Source of the DNA: Bacteroidales bacterium
GTDB taxonomy: Bacteria; Bacteroidota; Bacteroidia; Bacteroidales; WCHB1-69
Reading direction: 5' to 3'
Assembly: GCA_017394765.1 (NCBI GenBank)
Contig: JAFPXF010000051.1
Span: 62,001-126,000 of the forward strand
Length of the DNA stretch: 64,000 bases
This document shows, piece after piece, positions 43,691 through 51,103 of this stretch (positions are counted from its first letter, which is position 1; every line of letters starts with the position of its first letter). The notes beneath the pieces are model-generated. The model was given only the letters and a program-made list of their open reading frames with translations, searched no databases and was not told where the DNA came from. Made by a program: the position numbers and the translations under genes.

Positions 43691-44869
43691 ATGTCTGTGT
43701 ATAATTTTGACGAAATCGTTCCCCGTCGCGGCACCCATTGTGTGAAACACGATATGCTCAAACAGTTCTTCGGCACCGACGACCTCCTGCCGATGTGGGT
43801 GGCCGATATGGACTTCAAGACACCCGACTTCATCCTCGATGCCATCCGGAAACGGTGCGAGCACGAGGTGTTGGGCTACACTTTCTCCTCCGACACCTAC
43901 GTCTGCGCCGTCATCAACTGGCTGCAAACGCATTACGGCATCACCACGCAATGGAAAAACCTCCACTTCATCCCCGGCATCGTGCAGGGCATCGCCTTCG
44001 TGCTGCAGGCCTTCACCCAGCCCGGTGACAAGGTGCTGGTCACCACACCGGTCTATCCCCCGTTCCTCAACGTGCCCCACCGCAGCGGTCGCGTTTTTGT
44101 AAGCAGCCCGCTGCACATTGTGGACGGCCGGTTCACCGTTGACTTCGAGGACTTTGAGGAGAAAGCGAAGGGGTGCAAGGTGTTCATCCTCGCCAACCCG
44201 CACAATCCCGGAGGCAGGGTCTGGTCTCCGGAAGAGCTGCGCCGTTTCGCCGAAATCTGCCACCGCCAGCACGTCTTGGTCATCGCTGACGAGATCCATG
44301 CCGACATGACCTTCGCGCCTCGCCGGCACACCTCGTTCTCCACAGTCAGTGACGAGGCATTCCACAACTCCATCACCCTCATTGCCCCGAGCAAAACCTT
44401 CAACATGGCAGGGTTAGCCTCCTCTGTAGGTTACGTTCCCGACCCGGAGATCAAGAAACAGTTCTTCGGCTTCCTGGACGCCAACGAACTCTCCTTGGGC
44501 AACATCTTCGCATACACCGCCGCCGAGGCAGCCTTCCGTCACGGCGAGGAGTGGCGGCTGCAACTGTTGGACTATCTGCAAGCAAACATTGATTTCACGG
44601 AACAATATCTCCAAAAACATCTCCCGAAAGTAACGATGATGCGTCCGGAAGCCTCCTTCCTCATCTGGATGGATTTCCGCGCGTTGGGGCTCTCCCATAA
44701 GGAATTGGTGGACAAAATGCTATATGACGCCAAAGTCGGACTCAACAGCGGTCTTGACTACGGACCCGATGGTGAGGGCTTTATGCGGATGAATATCGGA
44801 ACGCCCAAAGCCATCGTCAAAGAGGCTCTTGACCGTATCACTTCAGCTCTTTCTGTGTACGCCACATAA
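43691..44869 (+). CDS. MalY/PatB-family aminotransferase (cystathionine beta-lyase type)
   Basis: Predicted 392 aa class I/II PLP enzyme. Seen: the family start RRGTHCVKHDMLKQFFG and LLPMWVADMDFKTPDFILDA, FIPGIVQGIAFVLQAFT, ILANPHNPGGRVWSPEEL, VIADEIHADMTF, and the Schiff-base lysine in LIAPSKTFNMAGL. Members cleave cystathionine to homocysteine, pyruvate and ammonia, and some act in regulation. The start is the ATG at 43691; upstream codons in this frame belong to the antisense of ddh. The 3' end overlaps the convergent CPBP gene by 32 bp. Confidence 0.92.
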   Translation: MSVYNFDEIVPRRGTHCVKHDMLKQFFGTDDLLPMWVADMDFKTPDFILDAIRKRCEHEVLGYTFSSDTYVCAVINWLQTHYGITTQWKNLHFIPGIVQGIAFVLQAFTQPGDKVLVTTPVYPPFLNVPHRSGRVFVSSPLHIVDGRFTVDFEDFEEKAKGCKVFILANPHNPGGRVWSPEELRRFAEICHRQHVLVIADEIHADMTFAPRRHTSFSTVSDEAFHNSITLIAPSKTFNMAGLASSVGYVPDPEIKKQFFGFLDANELSLGNIFAYTAAEAAFRHGEEWRLQLLDYLQANIDFTEQYLQKHLPKVTMMRPEASFLIWMDFRALGLSHKELVDKMLYDAKVGLNSGLDYGPDGEGFMRMNIGTPKAIVKEALDRITSALSVYAT

Positions 44870-45740
44870 AGGCGAGGCCCATTGCCAGCACCACGGCACA
44901 CGACAAGACCAACGTGGTTGCACCGTGAATGTCGGTGAATTTCATTTCGTCCAAGTCAACCCCACGCCGCAAAAACGTGAACGACACAAGAATCGACAGT
45001 GCATTGTGCAGGAAATGTGCCAAAACCGGCAGCCACAATGATCGGCTCCAATACAAAAGATACCCCAAATAGGCACCGAGCAGGAGGCGTGGTATAAAAC
45101 CGTAGAACTGCAAATGTATGGCACTAAACACGATGGCCGTAATCCAAATGGACAAATGGGGACTGCCGCTCTTCTTTTCCAAAAGATTCTGAAGCGCACC
45201 CCGGAAGAGGAATTCCTCGCAAATGGCAGGCAGGGCAGCCATGACTAATATATTAACACAAAGTGTGCCGTATGTCAAATCCCCGAACATAATCTCGGAG
45301 ATGCTGTCTGCCGACTCCTCCATCTGTTTCATCCATTGCTCCAGTCCCGACAACCAATCCGGCAAATGTATGGCCATGTTCCATTGTTCCAACAACGCCA
45401 CCACAGGTAATATCACGATGGACATCACCAGTACCGTGTTTGCCAAAACATAGTTGGGACTTTTGTTGGCAGACAAAAATTCAAGCCGTTTCCCATCTTG
45501 AAAACAGGAAAACAGCAGTGCAGGAACCATGAATCCACCCAAAGAACCGAGTGTCTGCGTGATACGAAGAAATCCGGCAGGACTGCTTGCCGCGTTGTAA
45601 TCCAACGTATGATAAACCAGATAAGCAACCCCCTGCCCCAGCACACTGAATACAATCATTCCAAAGAACACGAAAATGATCAGAAACAGGAGTTGGACAA
45701 AGAGACTCTTGTCTTGCAAGGGGAAAAAAACACGCCTCAT
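44838..45740 (-). CDS. CPBP-family intramembrane metalloprotease
   Basis: Predicted 300 aa with about seven or eight membrane helices. The diagnostic motifs are the paired glutamates ICEEFLFRGALQN, then VFSAIHLQFYGFIPRLLLGA and VLAHFLHNALSIL with metal-binding histidines. This is the Rce1/CAAX-protease-related (ABI) family; bacterial substrates are unknown. I use the ATG at 45740, 22 bp after the carboxyltransferase stop. A start at 45779 would overlap that gene by 17 bp and is also possible. The C-terminus overlaps the convergent MalY gene. Confidence 0.85.
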   Translation of the reverse strand: MRRVFFPLQDKSLFVQLLFLIIFVFFGMIVFSVLGQGVAYLVYHTLDYNAASSPAGFLRITQTLGSLGGFMVPALLFSCFQDGKRLEFLSANKSPNYVLANTVLVMSIVILPVVALLEQWNMAIHLPDWLSGLEQWMKQMEESADSISEIMFGDLTYGTLCVNILVMAALPAICEEFLFRGALQNLLEKKSGSPHLSIWITAIVFSAIHLQFYGFIPRLLLGAYLGYLLYWSRSLWLPVLAHFLHNALSILVSFTFLRRGVDLDEMKFTDIHGATTLVLSCAVVLAMGLAFMWRTQKELK

Positions 45741-45762
45741 ATCTCTACCGAGAGCATTATGC

Positions 45763-47547
45763 CTATAAGACAAACGCAATCACATCGCCTTTTTTGACCT
45801 TGTCGCCCTGCTGCGCAATGATCTCGATAAGTTTGCCGTTGAACAAAGAGCGGACTTCTTCCTGGCCGTAGTAGGCGGCGATGAAGCATACAATATCACC
45901 TTCCTTCAAGGAGGTGCCGATGGGCTTTGCCATTGATTTCTCATCCACGGAGAGTTCCCATATCACCTGTCCGGACACTGGAGCCACGATCATTTTTGCT
46001 TTCGGTTCCGTGGCAAGCACGCGGTCGATGGCCGTCTTCTTGATTTCCTCGGGCAGTTTTTTCTCGCTGCCGCCCTTGTCCTCGACTTTAAGCTTAGCCT
46101 TGGCAAGCGCCTCGATGAAATTCTTCTTCGCCCTACCCTCTTTGTAATCAATATACTGACGTTCGTGCATGGCCAGCTCAAAGAGTTCCTCGTCATCCTT
46201 CCCGCAATCCCAACCACGCTCTTTCATCATTTCGCGGTACTTGGGCAGCTCGTCGGGATAGTTGTCCTGGGGCACGCCGGTGAAGAACTCGTAGCCCTTG
46301 GACTTGGCAAGCTCCACGATTTCAGGAGCGAGTTCGCCGGGCAGGCGGCCGCAGCGACCGAGGATCATATCCCACATGTTCTTGTCCATATTGGAGTAGC
46401 GTGGTTTGCCCTGGGCCTCAGCGAGGATGTTCATCAAGGCAATGTTTTTCACATATTGGCTGAAGGGTGTCACCAGGCCGGGGGTGCCGACGCGCGGCCA
46501 CACATACTGCACCTCGTCGAACAATTTGACCAAAAGCTCGTCTTCGGTGAGTTCTTTCTTTCCGGCATTGCGGAGTGAGAGGTTGATGGCGTCTTTCAGT
46601 CCCTTCAGGTCAGCCATCATAGAGCCCATCATACCGCCGGGCAGGCCGCAGCCGAGCAACAAGGAAGTACAAATCTTGTTCTTGGGTTCAATGAAATAGC
46701 CGAGGAAGTCGTCAATGAACTTCTGCGTCAGGGAGCGAGCCTCCATATAAGCGTTCATGTTGATGTCGGGCACATCGAAGCCGGCGTCGCGCAGCATAGC
46801 CTGCACGGAGATCACATCGGGATGCACCATACCCCATGAGAGGGGTTCCATCGCCACATCGATGATGTCGGCGCCGTTCTTGCAAACCTCCAGCACGGAG
46901 GCCATTGAGAGGCCTGGACCGGTGTGGCCATGGTATTGGACAAATATCTGGGGATATTTCTCCTTGATGCGGCGGGTAAGCTCTCCCAGCATCCTTGGAC
47001 GTCCGATGCCGGCCATATCCTTAAGGCCGATCTCCTTGGCCCCATATTCCACATATTTGTCCACAATTTCCATATAGTGTTCCACCGTATGCACGGGGGA
47101 ATATGTGATGCTCAGGGCCGCCTGCGGGATCAGGCCGAACTCGTTGGCATATTTGATGGAAAGCTCCAAGTTGCGGTAATCATTGAGACCGCAGAAAGAA
47201 CGCACAACATCCACGCCCTGCGCCTTCTTGACCTTGAACATCAGCCGGCGCACGTCGGCGGGCACGGGGTACATCCGAAGCCCGTTGAGGCCGCGTTCCA
47301 GCATCTGGGTCTGGATATGAGCCTCGCGCAGAGGTTTCGTCCACTCGCGCACTGCCGTGTTGGGATTCTCGCCATAGAGCAGGTTCACCTGCTCAAAAGC
47401 GCCGCCATTGGTTTCCACGCGGGCGAAGCAGCCCATCTTCACAATTACCGGGGCAATCTCCTTCAATTGATCGACGCGAGGCTGGTACTTGCCCGACGAT
47501 TGCCACATATCACGATACACCAGACAGAATCTTATCTTTTTTCTCAT
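45763..47547 (-). CDS. Oxaloacetate decarboxylase/pyruvate carboxylase carboxyltransferase subunit lacking the biotinyl lysine
   Basis: Predicted 594 aa. The N-terminal HMGL-like carboxyltransferase barrel (about residues 5-290) has KIRFCLVYRDMWQSSG, IGLKDMAGIGRPRM (catalytic Lys) and YHGHTGPGLSMASVLEVC (metal HxH). The conserved PYC/OadA linker domain covers about 300-480 (LPGGMMGSMMADLKGL). The last 75 residues look like a biotinyl domain (APVSGQVIWELSV ... LIEIIAQQGDKVKKGDVIAF), but the biotin-attachment site, normally EAMKM, reads AAYYGQEE without a lysine. Biotin would have to sit on a separate carrier protein not seen here. Likely links pyruvate and oxaloacetate. Confidence 0.85.
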   Translation of the reverse strand: MRKKIRFCLVYRDMWQSSGKYQPRVDQLKEIAPVIVKMGCFARVETNGGAFEQVNLLYGENPNTAVREWTKPLREAHIQTQMLERGLNGLRMYPVPADVRRLMFKVKKAQGVDVVRSFCGLNDYRNLELSIKYANEFGLIPQAALSITYSPVHTVEHYMEIVDKYVEYGAKEIGLKDMAGIGRPRMLGELTRRIKEKYPQIFVQYHGHTGPGLSMASVLEVCKNGADIIDVAMEPLSWGMVHPDVISVQAMLRDAGFDVPDINMNAYMEARSLTQKFIDDFLGYFIEPKNKICTSLLLGCGLPGGMMGSMMADLKGLKDAINLSLRNAGKKELTEDELLVKLFDEVQYVWPRVGTPGLVTPFSQYVKNIALMNILAEAQGKPRYSNMDKNMWDMILGRCGRLPGELAPEIVELAKSKGYEFFTGVPQDNYPDELPKYREMMKERGWDCGKDDEELFELAMHERQYIDYKEGRAKKNFIEALAKAKLKVEDKGGSEKKLPEEIKKTAIDRVLATEPKAKMIVAPVSGQVIWELSVDEKSMAKPIGTSLKEGDIVCFIAAYYGQEEVRSLFNGKLIEIIAQQGDKVKKGDVIAFVL

Positions 47548-47607
47548 AGTTTTACTATTATTAATCAAATACTTACATTATAATCTACCCGCATTTTCAC
47601 GAGCGTG

Positions 47608-47615
47608 CAAAGGTA
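47608..47615 (-). promoter_or_regulatory. -7 box TACCTTTG for the carboxyltransferase unit
   Basis: TACCTTTGC on the minus strand, 60 bp upstream of the start codon at 47547. Confidence 0.6.
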
Positions 47616-47742
47616 CAATTTTAATTTCAATAAAACCCCTTGTGATAACAATCTCGACAAAAAAGACAAATGGAAAGAAGATTGGTGGCATCGTCATTCC
47701 ATGTCTGGAAAAAAAACGCATAAAACCACTTTCAAAAAATTG

Positions 47743-47750
47743 TATATTTG
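47743..47750 (+). promoter_or_regulatory. -7 box TATATTTG for the DUF819 unit
   Basis: TATATTTGC lies 22 bp upstream of the start codon at 47773. It rules out the longer open frame starting at 47605. Confidence 0.7.
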
Positions 47751-47772
47751 CACCGTCATAAAACACACGCCC

Positions 47773-48981
47773 ATGATTTGTTCTTACTTAATGCTTGCGG
47801 GGTATTTCATATTCCCCATCCTGATCATCCTCTTGTTCAATCGCTATAAATGGGCCCAGAAAGTGGGCACCGTCATTTTGGCCTACGCTGTAGGCATCAT
47901 CATTGCATTGCTGAACACGGCTTTCAATTTCTTTCCTGCGGAAGGGACGGAGAGTTTCACGACATTCTCCTCCATACAAAGCAACCTGATGAGCGTCTGC
48001 GTGCCGTTGGCCATTCCGTTGATGCTTTTCAATTCCGATTTCAAGCTGTGGACAAAGTCGCTGCCCAAGACGCTGGCCGTATTGGTAGGCGGCGTTCTTT
48101 CGGTAACTGTCGCCCTGGTGGCCGGCTATTTCATCTTCCGCAACCATGATTTCGGCTCTGCAGATGAGTTCAAGAAGGTGGCTGTCATGATGACGGGCAT
48201 CTACACAGGCGGCACGCTCAACTTTGCAGCCTTGGGCGAGATGATCCACGCCGACCCCAACACCATCAGCATAACCTTGGCCTTCGAGGAGATTGTCACC
48301 CTTCCCTTCATCATCTTCATCCTCGCTGGCGGCTACAAGGTTTTCCGCAAATTCTTACCATTCAAGGACGAGACTTCGATTGAAGAGGATGTCAACTCAG
48401 AACATATCTCCGAAAGCACATTTGAAAACTACCACGGCATGCTCCAGTCCAAGACCTTCGGGAAAATGATGCTCGGACTGTTGCTCTCCATACTCATGCT
48501 TGGCATTGGTGTCGGCCTTTCCCTGCTTATTGTCCACAAGATCAACGAACTGATTGTCATCTTAACCATCACCACACTGGCCATCATCGCCTCTTTCAGC
48601 AAGAAAATCAGGGAATTGCCCAAGACTTTCGAGTTAGGCATGTTTTTCATCTTGGTTTTCAGTGTCGTGGTGGCCTCCAAGTTCGATGTGACGAAGATCG
48701 ACAGTTCCTCCTTGACAATCATGTGGTACATTTTGTTCGTCATGGTCACCTCCATTGTGTTGCACTTGCTTTTCTGCCGGGCATCAAAGGTGAGCGGCGA
48801 CCTCTTCACAGTGGGGCACATCAGTTTGCTCTGCTCACCGCCATTCGTGCCACCCGTGGTGGAAGCCATCGGAAACCGCAAGGTGCTCATCAGCGGTATC
48901 GCCATCGGATTGGTGGGGTATGCCATCGGCACCTATTTAGGCTCCATATTCGCCACGATCCTCGGGCTACCGCTATTCTAA
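47773..48981 (+). CDS. DUF819-family integral membrane transporter-like protein
   Basis: Predicted 402 aa with about ten membrane helices. Conserved stretches: AVGIIIALLNTAFNFFPAEG, VPLAIPLMLFNSDFKLW, MTGIYTGGTLNFAALG, TLAFEEIVTLPFIIF, VGHISLLCSPPFVPPVVEAI and GYAIGTYLGSIFATILGLPL. These match the YjcL-like DUF819 family, related to secondary transporters, with unknown substrate. The RlmI-type gene starts 36 bp downstream. The ATG at 47773 follows the promoter box; an open frame extending upstream is ignored. Confidence 0.86.
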   Translation: MICSYLMLAGYFIFPILIILLFNRYKWAQKVGTVILAYAVGIIIALLNTAFNFFPAEGTESFTTFSSIQSNLMSVCVPLAIPLMLFNSDFKLWTKSLPKTLAVLVGGVLSVTVALVAGYFIFRNHDFGSADEFKKVAVMMTGIYTGGTLNFAALGEMIHADPNTISITLAFEEIVTLPFIIFILAGGYKVFRKFLPFKDETSIEEDVNSEHISESTFENYHGMLQSKTFGKMMLGLLLSILMLGIGVGLSLLIVHKINELIVILTITTLAIIASFSKKIRELPKTFELGMFFILVFSVVVASKFDVTKIDSSSLTIMWYILFVMVTSIVLHLLFCRASKVSGDLFTVGHISLLCSPPFVPPVVEAIGNRKVLISGIAIGLVGYAIGTYLGSIFATILGLPLF

Positions 48982-49017
48982 TGGAACTTCAGGATTACAC
49001 GTCACAGTTTGCATACA

Positions 49018-50199
49018 ATGAAAAAAATAATACTGCACAAAGGAAAAGAAAAATCGTTGCTGCGATTTCACCCGTGGGTGTTCTCCGGCGCCTTGTCGAA
49101 GGTGGACAAAGGCATTGAAGACGGCGACATCGTGGAAGTGTGCGACCATTCGGGGGCATTCCTTGCCTTGGGGCACTTCAACGACAGCTCCATCGCCGTC
49201 CGTGTCTTCTCCTTTGAGCCTGTTGAACCGGATTACAACTTCTGGAAAGAAAAGATCGCAAATGCGATACACTTCCGACAATCCATTGGACTGACCGACA
49301 ATCCCGCCACCACCATGTATCGTTTGGTGAACGGAGAAGGCGATGGTCTGCCCGGCCTCATCATCGACATCTACGATCACAACGCCGTCATGCAGTTCCA
49401 CTCCTACGGCATGTATTTGCTCAAGGACATCTTTGTAAAGATTCTGTGCGAATTGATTCCGGACCTTCGCTCCATATACAACAAAAGCGGACTCACGCTC
49501 AACGACATGGTGGACTTTGAGCCGCAAGACGAATTGCTTTACGGGGACTTGGGAGCCGTCACGGCCCGGGAGAACGGCATCACGTTCCATATTGACATTC
49601 CAGGCGGGCAAAAGACAGGCTTCTTTCTGGACCAACGCGACAACCGTGCCATGGTAGGCACCTTGTCAAAAAACCGCCGTGTGCTCAACTTGTTTTGCTA
49701 TTCCGGCGGCTTTTCCACATACGCCCTGCGCGGAGGTGCCACCCATGTGGATTCCGTGGACATTTCCCGAAAGGCCATTGAACTGACAGAAAGCAACATC
49801 AAGCTCCTCGGCAACGAGGCCCAAGCCCGTCACGCGGCACATTGCGCCGATGTGTTCCAATTTTTGGAGGAGACCCCATCCCGGCAGTACGACCTCATTG
49901 TCCTCGATCCGCCCGCCTTCGCCAAGCACCATCGTGTCAAGGAGCAGGGCATCAAGGGGTATCGCAACATCAACCGCAAGGCCATGGACAAGCTCAAGCC
50001 AGGCGGACTGCTCTTCACTTTTTCCTGTTCCCAAGCCATCAGCATGGATGATTTCCGGACCATTGCCTTCTCCGCCGCCGCCATGGAGCATAAAAACGTG
50101 CGTGTGATTCACCAGATGCAACATGCCCTTGACCATCCCGTAAGCATCTATCATCCTGAAGGCGAGTATCTCAAGGGGCTTCTTCTTGCCGTGCAATAA
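49018..50199 (+). CDS. RlmI-like class I rRNA (cytosine-5) methyltransferase
   Basis: Predicted 393 aa. An N-terminal PUA domain (residues about 1-75, KSLLRFHPWVFSGALSKVDK, then DHSGAFLALGHFNDSSIAVR), an EEHEE-type middle region, and a C-terminal SAM-binding Rossmann domain with VLNLFCYSGGFSTYALRGGA (residues about 222-241) and the catalytic VLDPPAFAKHHR. E. coli RlmI makes m5C1962 of 23S rRNA; the same reaction is likely but not certain. Length fits the family. Located 36 bp after the DUF819 gene and 10 bp before cutC. Confidence 0.9.
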   Translation: MKKIILHKGKEKSLLRFHPWVFSGALSKVDKGIEDGDIVEVCDHSGAFLALGHFNDSSIAVRVFSFEPVEPDYNFWKEKIANAIHFRQSIGLTDNPATTMYRLVNGEGDGLPGLIIDIYDHNAVMQFHSYGMYLLKDIFVKILCELIPDLRSIYNKSGLTLNDMVDFEPQDELLYGDLGAVTARENGITFHIDIPGGQKTGFFLDQRDNRAMVGTLSKNRRVLNLFCYSGGFSTYALRGGATHVDSVDISRKAIELTESNIKLLGNEAQARHAAHCADVFQFLEETPSRQYDLIVLDPPAFAKHHRVKEQGIKGYRNINRKAMDKLKPGGLLFTFSCSQAISMDDFRTIAFSAAAMEHKNVRVIHQMQHALDHPVSIYHPEGEYLKGLLLAVQ

Positions 50200-50209
50200 T
50201 TCTGCCAAC

Positions 50210-50884
50210 ATGAATATAGAAATCTGCTGCAACTCCATCCAGTCGGCCGCCAACGCCAAGGCGGCCGGTGCCACGCGTATCGAGCTGTGCCAAGACCTGG
50301 AAAACGGAGGGACCACCCCCTCGTATGCCGCCATCCGGCACTGCGTGGAGAATCTCAAGCTTGATGTCTTCGTCCTGATCCGCCCCCGTTCCGGCGATTT
50401 TTGCTATAATGACATGGAGATAGAGACCATGGCGGAAGATGTGCGCATCTGCAAGCAATTGGGCGTTGCCGGCATCGTGGTGGGCTTTCTCACACAGGAG
50501 GGCAACATCGACACCGCGCTGACCCGTCGGTTCGTGGAACTTGCCGCTCCCCTGCCCGTTACCTTCCACCGGGCCTTCGATCGTTGTCCCGACTGGCAGC
50601 ACTCCTTGGAACAAGTCATCAGTTGCGGGTGTGCTCGCATCCTCACCTCCGGATGCATGCCCACCGTGGAGGAAGGTGCCGGGAACCTGCGGCAGATTGT
50701 GGAACGCGCAGGCAGTCGCATCACCATCCTGCCCGGTGGCGGCGTCACACCCGACAACGTGCGGTCGCTCATTGACACAACCGGCGTAAAAGAGGTGCAC
50801 GGTTCTTGCAAGCACGCCATGCCGGGCGGCTACAACGAGACCGATGGGACTAAGGTCAGACAACTGATTGACAACGCCCTATAA
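50210..50884 (+). CDS. cutC: CutC-family protein
   Basis: Predicted 224 aa TIM-barrel-like protein. Seen: EICCNSIQSAANAKAAGATR, IELCQDLENGGTTPSYAAI, VFVLIRPRSGDFCYNDMEI, GVAGIVVGFLTQEGNID, FHRAFDRCPDWQHSLEQV and ITILPGGGVTPDNVRSLI. CutC was linked to copper homeostasis in E. coli, but its biochemical role is unresolved. A functional link to the metal-binding HMA protein at 4891 is only suggestive. Last gene of the DUF819-RlmI-CutC unit. Confidence 0.9.
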   Translation: MNIEICCNSIQSAANAKAAGATRIELCQDLENGGTTPSYAAIRHCVENLKLDVFVLIRPRSGDFCYNDMEIETMAEDVRICKQLGVAGIVVGFLTQEGNIDTALTRRFVELAAPLPVTFHRAFDRCPDWQHSLEQVISCGCARILTSGCMPTVEEGAGNLRQIVERAGSRITILPGGGVTPDNVRSLIDTTGVKEVHGSCKHAMPGGYNETDGTKVRQLIDNAL

Positions 50885-51008
50885 GCCAGTGAGCAGTGAT
50901 CAGTGAAGAGTGATCTGTTGAGGTGGATGGCGATGGCATGGCGTATGTAGTACAGGCCGTAGGTCTGCATTTCTGCCGCACCATTCCGCCACACCCCCTG
51001 TCGTTTCC

Positions 51009-51102
51009 GGCCACGGTGGACAGCCACCGTGTGGCGGAACCTCCAACAACACCCGCAGTCATCCCTGGCCACGGCAGAAAGCCACCGTGTGGCGGAACCT
51101 CC
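51009..51102. repeat. 36-bp direct repeat, two copies, each with internal inverted repeat
   Basis: Copies lie at 51009-51044 and 51067-51102, 58 bp apart. They differ only at a few bases in the middle and share an identical 23-bp end (AGCCACCGTGTGGCGGAACC then TCC). Copy 1 contains a perfect hairpin CACGGTGG-acag-CCACCGTG. An inverted partial (CCGCCACAC) lies near 50986. A short run of gtgatcagtgaagagtgatc precedes at about 50889-50910. No gene occupies this 219-bp spacer. It could act as a terminator or as a mobile palindromic unit. Confidence 0.8.
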
Positions 51103-51103
51103 C

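Noticed and set aside
47605..47772. 56-residue N-terminal extension of the DUF819 protein
   Set aside because: It is polar, non-conserved in style and contains the -7 box at 47743-47750, so it would lie upstream of transcription.
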